NCBI GenBank assembly: GCA_002011215.1
Contig: MTML01000055.1
Span: 1 to 23,048 of the forward strand
DNA: 23,048 nt
DNA from: Archaeoglobus sp. JdFR-24
GTDB lineage: Archaea; Halobacteriota; Archaeoglobi; Archaeoglobales; Archaeoglobaceae
Direction of reading: 5' to 3'
Part shown: positions 1 to 5,764 of the stretch, one piece after another
Position numbering within the stretch: the stretch's first letter is position 1
Layout: every line of letters begins with the position of its first letter
Program-made: the position numbers and the translations under genes
The notes under the pieces: generated by a model
The model's database searches: none
What the model was told of the DNA's origin: nothing
What the model saw: only the letters and a program-made list of their open reading frames with translations

Positions 1-129
1 ACCGGACATTCTGGTCTGGGGCTGTATATTGTCAAGAAGACCATAGACAGGTATGGTGGAAGCATTCATGTGGAGGATAATGAACCAAAAGGAGCGGTTT
101 TTGTTTTGAGGCTGAATTGTTCCTGCTGA
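1..129 (+). CDS. Sensor histidine kinase, C-terminal end (partial)
   Basis: Only the last 42 codons are in the window; the frame is open at the left edge and stops with TGA at 127-129. The visible peptide begins TGHSGLGLYIVKKTIDRYGG, which matches the G2 box and following helix of the GHKL/HATPase domain that binds ATP in two-component histidine kinases (consensus GxGLGLxIVKxxVxxxGG). It ends with the usual last beta strands, including GAVFVLRL. The protein would autophosphorylate a histidine and pass the phosphate to a response regulator. The sensor domain, phosphoacceptor histidine and partner lie outside the window, so the signal is unknown. No response regulator follows it here. Confidence 0.8.
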   Translation, partial: TGHSGLGLYIVKKTIDRYGGSIHVEDNEPKGAVFVLRLNCSC

Positions 130-160
130 GGTCATCAAATTTAGCAGGATGGTTGAGTGT

Positions 161-188
161 GGAGATAAGGGAGATAAGGGAGATAAAG
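161..188. repeat. 9-bp tandem repeat, three copies
   Basis: The unit GGAGATAAG occurs at 161-169 and 170-178, with a third copy ending in A at 179-187. It lies in the gap between the kinase end and the tRNA gene and is one of a series of short tandem duplications in this window. Confidence 0.85.
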
Positions 189-236
189 CAGGAATTGGAA
201 AATCAGTTGAAATATTAGCGAGAAGAAGGATGTGTA

Positions 237-307
237 TGCGGCCGCCGGGATTTGAACCCGGGTTAGAGGCTCGGGAAGCCCCTGTCCTGCCGCTAGACTA
301 CGACCGC
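237..307 (-). tRNA. tRNA-Gly (anticodon CCC)
   Basis: Read on the reverse strand, the 71-nt sequence folds as a complete cloverleaf. The 7-bp acceptor stem GCGGTCG/CGGCCGC has one G-U pair. The D arm contains AGCGGCAG. The anticodon stem GGGGC/GCCTC carries the loop TTCCCGA, giving anticodon CCC, which reads GGG glycine codons. The variable loop is 4 nt, and the T arm CCGGG/CCCGG has loop TTTGAAT. The discriminator base is A and no CCA is encoded. No intron is seen. It sits between the kinase end and an insertion-sequence remnant; tRNA genes are common insertion neighbourhoods, but no attachment-site duplication was found. Confidence 0.95.
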
Positions 308-330
308 CTGTTATTGTCATATTAAACTCA

Positions 331-364
331 CACATCGCCTGAAGATGCCACATCGCCTGAAGAT
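331..364. repeat. 16-bp direct repeat, two copies, 18-bp period
   Basis: CACATCGCCTGAAGAT occurs at 331-346 and again at 349-364, separated by GC. It lies between the tRNA 5' end and the TnpB remnant and may mark the broken left side of the insertion sequence or simply be another local duplication. Confidence 0.85.
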
Positions 365-389
365 CATCCTTAGAGTATGATAGCAGGTA

Positions 390-617
390 TTGCATAAAAT
401 TTTTTCTAAGGGAGATGTAGTGGCTACGGATGAAAGAGCAACCTCGTCTGAATGTCCTCGTTGTCACTTCAGGCAAGTAGTTAGAAGAAAAAGGTTGTTC
501 AAATGTCTCAACTGCAAACTGGAAGCTCACAGAGATGCTGTTGGTCGTGTGAATGGGTTTGCTCAGCTAAAAGCTGCGAACTCGTTAACGGGGCAGTTAC
601 ACACCTCAAGCTCTTAG
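390..617 (+). pseudogene. TnpB (IS200/IS605-IS1341 type) C-terminal remnant
   Basis: The open frame encodes about 75 residues. They contain the C-terminal zinc ribbon of TnpB/OrfB: CPRC, then CLNC sixteen residues later, followed by LEAHRDAVGRVNG. That last segment matches the conserved end of archaeal TnpB proteins (consensus C-x2-C...C-x2-C...AHRDAVGVLN). A full TnpB has roughly 370-420 residues, so the N-terminal fold and most of the RuvC-like nuclease are missing and the fragment cannot be an active nuclease. The TTG at 390 is simply the first codon of the open frame, not a believable start. No TnpA is seen. The last few residues differ from typical TnpB tails, so the 3' end has probably also drifted. 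Confidence 0.75.
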
Positions 618-626
618 AAGCAGGAA

Positions 627-643
627 TCTCGCATAGCGTGAGA
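627..643 (+). other. Hairpin at the probable right end of the degraded insertion sequence
   Basis: Just after the TnpB remnant, TCTC-GC / GC-GAGA can pair around an ATA loop with a 2-nt GT bulge, followed by GGATGTCA. Subterminal hairpins are expected at the right ends of IS200/IS605 elements, where the tnpB-associated omega RNA is also encoded. The position fits this reading, but the exact element boundary is not established. Confidence 0.4.
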
Positions 644-654
644 GGATGTCAGAA

Positions 655-686
655 TTGAAACATGTCCCTTAGAGTTGAAACATGTC
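655..686. repeat. 12-bp direct repeat across a gene end
   Basis: TTGAAACATGTC occurs at 655-666 and 675-686 (20-bp period, with similarity extending about 4 bp to the left). The second copy includes the last codons of the downstream reverse-strand regulator gene; the first lies just beyond its stop codon. Confidence 0.8.
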
Positions 687-1502
687 TCGCATTCCACCCG
701 GTAGGTATTCCTCTATCGGTTTTGCAATGCTCCAGTAGTAATCAAAAACCCTCTCCATCCAGTCTATAACTTTCCTGTCCCTCGAGATAAATGTGGGTGA
801 TGTGAAATTCTCTTTGAGGAACATTATAATAGCAATCTCCCCATCAATAACTCCAAGTTGAGCGGGAACATCCAGAACCTTTATTTCTACCATCTCGAAA
901 ATCTGTTCAATCTGCTCCAGGTTTAAGCCCATTTCATTAATAACTTCTCTACCAGCCTTAAGACGGGGTATGAGGGTGTCTTCTGAGGAAATGACTTTTT
1001 CCGTACAACCCTGAAGGTTTTTCTCCATCATGAGCTTAAAGATGTCATTGTTGATTACTCTGTCAATGTATTTTCCACCAATTTTAACGTTTTCAATCAC
1101 CTCAAACATAATTTTCACAAGCTGACCCAGGTTATCGATGATATCACATTCAGTCAGGTATGGGATTCCAAATCTCAGATCGACTGGCAGGGACACGATA
1201 AAATCGTATGCCAGATCCAGATATTCAAAGTTCATACTCTTCTCAATGGATTCAATAGCATCTATAAAAATCAATCCGAGAGGAGATAGGTAAAATGCAC
1301 CGCTCTCTCTTTTTAAAATCCCTGAAGAGACCATGTTGCTGAGTGCTCTGGAAACTGTAGATATTGGTACCTTGACTCCATCCGAACTGAGCTCTCTGTG
1401 AAGATCTGACAGTTTGTATTCCCCGTTTCTCAATATCTTTAGAATTTCAATCCTGCTTGTAAGTGAAGCCTCATTGAGCAGATCGTTTATCTTACTATTC
1501 AT
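669..1502 (-). CDS. Winged-helix transcriptional regulator, FilR1/DUF1724 type
   Basis: The 277-residue protein starts with a winged helix-turn-helix at about residues 8-85 (SRIEILKILRNGEYKLSDLH, then ISTVSRALSNMVSSGILKR). This is followed by an alpha/beta region of about 180 residues ending in a segment of the form SRDRKVIDWMERVFDYYW. That ending is characteristic of the methanogenesis-regulator-like FilR1 (DUF1724) family of Archaeoglobales and methanogens, in which the C-terminal domain is thought to sense a ligand. It should act in the cytoplasm as a DNA-binding regulator; its target is unknown. The ATG is preceded by only a very weak ribosome site and by an AT-rich box A candidate at 1528-1535, so a nearly leaderless message is likely. 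The gene end is partly duplicated just downstream (655-686). Confidence 0.8.
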   Translation of the reverse strand: MNSKINDLLNEASLTSRIEILKILRNGEYKLSDLHRELSSDGVKVPISTVSRALSNMVSSGILKRESGAFYLSPLGLIFIDAIESIEKSMNFEYLDLAYDFIVSLPVDLRFGIPYLTECDIIDNLGQLVKIMFEVIENVKIGGKYIDRVINNDIFKLMMEKNLQGCTEKVISSEDTLIPRLKAGREVINEMGLNLEQIEQIFEMVEIKVLDVPAQLGVIDGEIAIIMFLKENFTSPTFISRDRKVIDWMERVFDYYWSIAKPIEEYLPGGMRDMFQL

Positions 1503-1527
1503 CTATAGGATGTTTTAATTTTAAGAC

Positions 1528-1535
1528 AATAAAAA
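1528..1535 (-). promoter_or_regulatory. Candidate box A for the FilR1-type regulator
   Basis: On the reverse strand TTTTTATT is centred about 30 nt before the ATG at 1502, flanked by A-rich sequence that could serve as the TFB element. It would give a leader of only a few bases. Confidence 0.4.
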
Positions 1536-1693
1536 TTTTAGGATTTTTACCGTCCCCAGTTTCCTCACTTAGTACAATTCTTAACAATTGTCAACATCGC
1601 AACTTCTTTAAATCTCTGCACGCCCATACTCACTTTTGCCAGGAACAAACGCATCCTTCATTCTCTCCACCCTGACGGGGTTTTGCAGGCAAC

Positions 1694-1721
1694 GAAAGAT
1701 AAAAACGGAAAGATAAAAACG
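1694..1721. repeat. 14-bp perfect tandem repeat, two copies
   Basis: GAAAGATAAAAACG occurs at 1694-1707 and immediately again at 1708-1721. It lies in the 238-bp gap between the two reverse-strand regulators. That gap also holds the palindrome ACAATTGT (1584-1591) and otherwise shows no gene. Confidence 0.9.
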
Positions 1722-1740
1722 TCGAATTTGTTAACCTTGT

Positions 1741-2727
1741 TTAAGCTTGAGGTGAGATTTTGCTAAATAATTCTCTAACACTTTTGTTGAAGGAAATCTC
1801 GCCGATTGATTCAAGCATTCTACAAATCTGAAGCATCAATTCCTTTAATATATCTCCATCCTTGTCCTCCCTGATGTAGTTCTGCAATTCGATGTTTATT
1901 TGTTCAACCTTTTCAATGAATTCCTCGGCAACCTCTATGTTTGATGTGGAAAAGGAATTGAATCCGGATCTGAAGGCATCATCGAGTTTCATCATCGGGT
2001 CAACAAGCTTATTTCTGACTTCAAGATCGTAATCCTTCAGATATTTTGAAAGAATTAGTAGAAGATCTGAGATCTCTTCAAGGAATTTGGCAACCATCCT
2101 TGAGCCAAGAAGGAACCTCAATTCATCCCATTCAGAAATTACAATCTTCTTCATACCTCTGTTAACAAGTCTGACTGCTAAGAGATAGAGTCTGTCGAGA
2201 TCCTCTTCGTATCTCCTTATTCTCTTTTCAAAACTCACAAACTCCTCTTCAGAATAATCATTCATCATTGCCCTCTCTATCTCACCAAGCAATCCATCAA
2301 TTATCTGAAACATCCTCTTTATTATTGTAAGAACATCAAAATCGGGAATTGTGAAGCAATGCAACACAATTCTGTTCACTGCCACATCAAGAACCTCTAC
2401 GCCAATGTATCTGTGAGAGATTTCTGAGATGTCTGTGACGAATTCTCCTATTTTTTCATCTTCGATTATAATTTTATCAACACCAAGAGAATATATTGCT
2501 TCGATAAACCTTTTCATGAATTTGGGATCATATCTGGGGATTTTTTGGACCAGAACCTTTATCTCCTCCCTTTTCCCTTTCTGAGGCTGTAGAACTATAA
2601 ATTCATCAAGCTCTCTCAAAATAACCTCATCACCCTGCTGAAGGTTATGCATGGAAATCCAGTCCTTTGGGAGGGAGACCATGTAACTTGATCCGCCGAC
2701 GAGTTGCAGCTTTCTTACTTTCATCAT
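1741..2727 (-). CDS. AbrB-PhoU domain regulator, phosphate uptake regulator family
   Basis: The 328-residue protein begins with a swapped-hairpin AbrB/SpoVT DNA-binding domain at about residues 3-50 (VRKLQLVGGSSYMVSLPKDW, then LQQGDEV). The rest is mostly helical and compatible with the PhoU-like coiled domain (about 120-320), with many charged heptads such as EERFVSF-like and RYEEDLDRLYLLAVRL segments. Archaeal PhoU-family proteins with this N-terminus are usually regulators linked to phosphate transport, but no pst or pho genes are present here, so the signal is an inference from family. Two ATGs are adjacent at the start (MMKV). The box A at 2747-2755 lies 24 nt upstream, which predicts a leaderless transcript. 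It is divergent from the oxidoreductase operon. Confidence 0.8.
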   Translation of the reverse strand: MMKVRKLQLVGGSSYMVSLPKDWISMHNLQQGDEVILRELDEFIVLQPQKGKREEIKVLVQKIPRYDPKFMKRFIEAIYSLGVDKIIIEDEKIGEFVTDISEISHRYIGVEVLDVAVNRIVLHCFTIPDFDVLTIIKRMFQIIDGLLGEIERAMMNDYSEEEFVSFEKRIRRYEEDLDRLYLLAVRLVNRGMKKIVISEWDELRFLLGSRMVAKFLEEISDLLLILSKYLKDYDLEVRNKLVDPMMKLDDAFRSGFNSFSTSNIEVAEEFIEKVEQINIELQNYIREDKDGDILKELMLQICRMLESIGEISFNKSVRELFSKISPQA

Positions 2728-2746
2728 TTTAAGATTGGTTCAACCA

Positions 2747-2755
2747 TACTTAAAA
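2747..2755 (-). promoter_or_regulatory. Box A promoter of the AbrB-PhoU gene
   Basis: TTTTAAGTA on the reverse strand is centred 24 nt before the ATG at 2727. At the usual archaeal spacing, transcription would start at or next to the start codon. Confidence 0.55.
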
Positions 2756-2763
2756 CTAATGCA

Positions 2764-2792
2764 CCCAACCTACTCCCAACCTACTCCCAACC
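2764..2792. repeat. 11-bp tandem repeat, about 2.6 copies
   Basis: CCCAACCTACT occurs at 2764-2774 and 2775-2785, followed by CCCAACC at 2786-2792. It lies in the divergent promoter region between the AbrB-PhoU gene and the oxidoreductase operon. Confidence 0.9.
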
Positions 2793-2824
2793 AATATCTC
2801 ATCAATATTAGAACCTCTTCATTC

Positions 2825-2889
2825 AATACGTATTCCACAGAATTTTATGAACCCTATTGAGAAATATATTCACTACGTTGTAATATATT
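2825..2889. promoter_or_regulatory. Palindrome and paired AT boxes upstream of the oxidoreductase operon
   Basis: AATACGTATT at 2825-2834 is a perfect 10-bp palindrome. Two copies of the palindromic octamer AATATATT stand at 2863-2870 and 2882-2889, exactly 19 bp apart, close to two helical turns. They sit just before the box A of the operon. They could be operator half-sites or extra TATA-like elements; AT-rich background makes chance occurrence possible. Confidence 0.35.
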
Positions 2890-2896
2890 GGTAAAG

Positions 2897-2905
2897 TTTA
2901 TAAAA
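2897..2905 (+). promoter_or_regulatory. Box A promoter of the 2-oxoacid oxidoreductase operon
   Basis: TTTATAAAA is a close match to the archaeal TATA consensus and is preceded by GTAAAG, a possible TFB element. Its centre at 2901 predicts a start of transcription near 2925, between the first two in-frame ATGs of the gamma subunit gene. Confidence 0.65.
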
Positions 2906-2919
2906 TTTAAAGTTAAGTA

Positions 2920-3552
2920 ATGTTGAGGGTTATGGCGGTAACTGAACTGATATCCAGAATTCAAATGCAGGAGTTGATAAATGTCAGGATTGCTGGTAGA
3001 GGTGGCCAGGGCATTATAAAGTTAGGCCTAATTCTGGCTGAGGCTTGTGTTCTCGAGGGAAAAAATGTCGTTCAGGTTCAGAGTTATGGTCCCGAGGCAA
3101 GGGGTGGAGCATGCAGGACTGATGTTATAACTGGTGATGGAGAGATAGATTATCCAGGGATAACTCAAATAGATGTTCTTTTAGTTCTTGATCAGGAAGC
3201 ATACGATAAGTTTTCTCCCATGCTTGTCGAGAGTTCAACCGTCATTTACGATTCTGAGCTGGTTGTGGCCAGAGAAGGTATAGGTATAGCCTTCTCCAGA
3301 ATGGCTGAAGAGGAATTCAACAATAGGATATTTGTTAACATGATTGCTCTGGGAACTCTTGTCGCGATTACAGGTATGGTCAGGCCTGAAACTGTAATTG
3401 GGGTTTTAAGAAGGAGACTCAGAAAATTCAAAGAAGAGAACGTGAAAGCTTTTTTGATGGGATTTGAAGAGGGAGAAAAATATACTGGATCTGAAACAGG
3501 AAGTCTGAGGAATACTGGTATTAAATTACCTGTAATGTTAAAATCAGATTGA
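2920..3552 (+). CDS. korC: 2-oxoglutarate:ferredoxin oxidoreductase, gamma subunit
   Basis: The product has up to 210 residues. Near the N-terminus it carries IAGRGGQGI, the glycine-rich motif that opens the gamma domain of 2-oxoacid:ferredoxin oxidoreductases, followed by QSYGPEARGGACRTDV, also typical. This subunit helps form the CoA-binding part of the complex that cleaves 2-oxoacids to acyl-CoA and CO2 while reducing ferredoxin. It is the first gene of a four-gene operon in the order gamma, delta, alpha, beta. Three in-frame ATGs are possible (2920, 2932, 2965). The coordinates use the longest. The promoter position makes 2932 attractive, and family alignment would also accept 2965, where the protein begins MQELINVRIAG. 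Confidence 0.85.
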   Translation: MLRVMAVTELISRIQMQELINVRIAGRGGQGIIKLGLILAEACVLEGKNVVQVQSYGPEARGGACRTDVITGDGEIDYPGITQIDVLLVLDQEAYDKFSPMLVESSTVIYDSELVVAREGIGIAFSRMAEEEFNNRIFVNMIALGTLVAITGMVRPETVIGVLRRRLRKFKEENVKAFLMGFEEGEKYTGSETGSLRNTGIKLPVMLKSD

Positions 3553-3554
3553 CC

Positions 3555-3797
3555 ATGGCTAAAGCGAGAGACAGACCAAAGTTCGGAATAATAGTTGATG
3601 GGCGGCTTTGCAAAAAATGTGGGATTTGTGTTTACATCTGCCCCAAAAACGTTTTCTCACTATCTCGAAATCTCAGGGTGAATTCAGATCTGTGCTCCGG
3701 GTGTGGTCAATGTGAGATTTTCTGCCCGGATTTTGCTGTTGAAGTGGTAAGAATATCCGAGAATGGTGATCATGAAGGAACTGATTCAGGGGAATGA
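3555..3797 (+). CDS. korD: 2-oxoglutarate:ferredoxin oxidoreductase, delta (ferredoxin) subunit
   Basis: The 80-residue protein is a two-cluster bacterial-type ferredoxin. It shows CKKCGICVYICP and CSGCGQCEIFCP, each a C-x2-C-x2-C-x3-C-P motif for a [4Fe-4S] cluster. It carries electrons from the beta subunit to the external ferredoxin. An ATG at 3555 begins two bases after the gamma stop and gives MAKARDRPKFGI; a TTG two codons earlier is less likely. The 3' end overlaps the alpha gene by 26 bases, which implies translational coupling. Confidence 0.88.
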   Translation: MAKARDRPKFGIIVDGRLCKKCGICVYICPKNVFSLSRNLRVNSDLCSGCGQCEIFCPDFAVEVVRISENGDHEGTDSGE

Positions 3798-4830
3798 GGC
3801 AGCAGTTAGAGGAGCGATAAATGCAGGGTGCAACTTTTTTGCAGGGTACCCCATAACACCATCATCAGAGATAGCACACGGAATGGCAGAACAGCTCCCA
3901 AAATTCGGAGGAGTTTTTGTTCAAATGGAGGATGAAATAGCTTCGATTTCAGCAGCTATTGGTGCTGCTATGGTGGGTGCAAAGGCGATGACAGCAACCT
4001 CCGGGCCAGGCTTCAGTTTGATGCAGGAAAGCATAGGGTATGCATCTCTTGGAGAAATTCCAGTTGTTATTTTTAACGTGATGAGGGCTGGCCCAAGCAC
4101 AGGAATTCCAACTGCTCCCTCTCAGGGAGATGTGATGCAGGCCCGTTATGGAAGTCATGGGGATTATGTGGTGATAGTTCTCGCCCCTGCAGATGTCAGA
4201 GATATGTATTTCCTAACCTTCGATGCCTTCATGCTGGCAGAGAAATACAGTATTCCTGTGATCGTTCTTTCTGATGAGATTATCGGACATATGAGGGAGG
4301 GTGTTGAGCTCCCTCCAACTGGCCAAGGACTTAACAACAGTAAAACTGATAAACCCGGAATCGGTCAGGGGTTGAGGATTCATAAAACAGGGCTTGTTTA
4401 CGATGAGGATGGTATGCCCACAACTGATCCGGAGAAGTATGAGCTTTTAGTAAGAAGATTGTTTGATAAAATTGAGTCGAATAAGGAAGATATTCTAAGG
4501 TACAAGGCGGAATACTGTCAGGATGCGGAGATTCTTTTCCTCACATACGGTTCTCCTTACAGGTCGGCGAGGAGTGCAGTTAAAAAATTGAGGAAAGATG
4601 GGATCAAAGCTGGACTGTTCAAGGCTGAAACGCTCTTTCCTTTTCCTGAAGAGGCTTTAAAACAGATGGCTGAGACGGTAGATAGAATAATAGTCCCCGA
4701 GATGAACATGGGACAGATTTTCAGAGAAGTTCAGAGAGTTGCTGGAGGAATTTGCGATGTCGAGCTTGTATCCAGCGTTAGGGGCACGCCAATTAGCCCA
4801 GAGATTTTGATCAGAGCCGTGAAGGGGTGA
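3772..4830 (+). CDS. korA: 2-oxoglutarate:ferredoxin oxidoreductase, alpha subunit
   Basis: The 352-residue protein holds the pyrimidine-binding half of the thiamine diphosphate enzyme. It has GYPITPSSE near the N-terminus, QMEDEIASISAAIGAAMVGA, TATSGPGFSLMQE, and NVMRAGPSTGIPTAPSQGD, all hallmarks of KorA/PorA-type alpha chains. Length and lack of a fused gamma domain fit the separate-subunit archaeal 2-oxoglutarate enzyme. Paralogues acting on branched-chain or aryl 2-oxoacids cannot be excluded by reading alone. The start at 3772 is chosen because GGTGAT lies five to ten bases upstream; an in-frame ATG at 3763 would add three residues. The end is six bases from the beta start. Confidence 0.88.
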   Translation: MKELIQGNEAAVRGAINAGCNFFAGYPITPSSEIAHGMAEQLPKFGGVFVQMEDEIASISAAIGAAMVGAKAMTATSGPGFSLMQESIGYASLGEIPVVIFNVMRAGPSTGIPTAPSQGDVMQARYGSHGDYVVIVLAPADVRDMYFLTFDAFMLAEKYSIPVIVLSDEIIGHMREGVELPPTGQGLNNSKTDKPGIGQGLRIHKTGLVYDEDGMPTTDPEKYELLVRRLFDKIESNKEDILRYKAEYCQDAEILFLTYGSPYRSARSAVKKLRKDGIKAGLFKAETLFPFPEEALKQMAETVDRIIVPEMNMGQIFREVQRVAGGICDVELVSSVRGTPISPEILIRAVKG

Positions 4831-4835
4831 ACGAT

Positions 4836-5618
4836 ATGAAAAAGGCTTACGCGGAATACATCAGAGAGAAAAACCTTCCACACGTGTGGTGTGCGGGTTG
4901 TGGAAACGGAATCGTTCTGGGAGCATTTATCAGGGCATTCAACTCTTCAGGCATGAACAGAAACTCAACTGTGATCGTCAGTGGAATAGGGTGCAGTGGG
5001 AGAATCACACAGTATCTTGATTTTGATACAGTCCATACCACTCATGGAAGGGCTCTGGCGTTTGCCACCGGGATAAAAATGGCAAATCCCGAGCTTAACG
5101 TTGTTGTTTTTATGGGAGATGGAGATGCACTGGCTATCGGTGGAAACCACTTCATTCATGCTGCAAGAAGAAACATCGATTTAACAGCCATTGTACTCAA
5201 CAATTCAATTTATGGCATGACCGGAGGGCAGGTCGCTCCCACAACCCCATCAACCAGGAGAACAAAAACAACACCATATGGAAATCCAGAGGCGCCTTTT
5301 GATATATGCAAGCTTGCAATAGCCTCAGGAGCAACCTTTGTAGCAAGATTCACAACTTATCACGCAAGATGGTTGGAGAAGGCCATAACAGAGGGGCTTT
5401 TGCACAAAGGATTCAGTGTTGTGGAGGCGGTTACAGGCTGTCCCACCCACTCCGGGATTAAGCCGGCAGATATTCTTGACTGGCAGAAAAGAAATTTCAA
5501 AAGAAAAAATTACTTGTGTGTGGATAATCTTGAACCAGACTCAATTGGGGTTTTCAAGAGAGATATAAAGCCTGAATTCAGTGAAAATTACTTCAAATTG
5601 ATTGGTTTAAAGAGATGA
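4836..5618 (+). CDS. korB: 2-oxoglutarate:ferredoxin oxidoreductase, beta subunit
   Basis: The 260-residue protein is the diphosphate-binding half of the thiamine enzyme. GDGD at residues 94-97, followed by AIGGNHFIHAARR and NNSIYGMTGGQ, forms the Mg-thiamine diphosphate site. Cys19 and Cys22 (WCAGCGNG), Cys53 (GIGCSGR) and Cys202 (TGCPTH) match the four ligands of the proximal [4Fe-4S] cluster of this family. The ATG at 4836 is preceded by AGGGGTGA with five bases of spacing, so it is preferred over the GTG at 4827. It is the last gene of the operon; a T-rich stretch near 5695-5705 may end transcription. With fumarase nearby it suggests a partial citric-acid pathway. Confidence 0.9.
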   Translation: MKKAYAEYIREKNLPHVWCAGCGNGIVLGAFIRAFNSSGMNRNSTVIVSGIGCSGRITQYLDFDTVHTTHGRALAFATGIKMANPELNVVVFMGDGDALAIGGNHFIHAARRNIDLTAIVLNNSIYGMTGGQVAPTTPSTRRTKTTPYGNPEAPFDICKLAIASGATFVARFTTYHARWLEKAITEGLLHKGFSVVEAVTGCPTHSGIKPADILDWQKRNFKRKNYLCVDNLEPDSIGVFKRDIKPEFSENYFKLIGLKR

Positions 5619-5764
5619 ATGGTTAAGGTTTAGAGTTGGAGTTTAGAGGGTTTACACATTCAGATGTTCAGATATTGAAGGTATTTTATCATTACAGGTT
5701 TTTTATAATTGATAATCATTAAATGTTCAGAAAACGTTATTTTGTTTCAGGTTGAATTCGTGAC

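Noticed and set aside
308..330. TATA box for the tRNA gene (TTTAATAT)
   Set aside because: It is only about 12-19 bases from the mature 5' end, too close for normal archaeal spacing.
141..530. Reverse-strand open frame of 129 codons
   Set aside because: It runs straight through the tRNA-Gly gene and antisense to the TnpB remnant; the peptide has no recognisable features.
237..652. Integrated element using the tRNA-Gly gene as attachment site
   Set aside because: No duplicated tRNA 3' end and no integrase were found; only a small insertion-sequence remnant is present.
1741..2727. AbrB-type antitoxin of a toxin-antitoxin pair
   Set aside because: The AbrB domain is fused to a long PhoU-like region and no toxin gene is adjacent.
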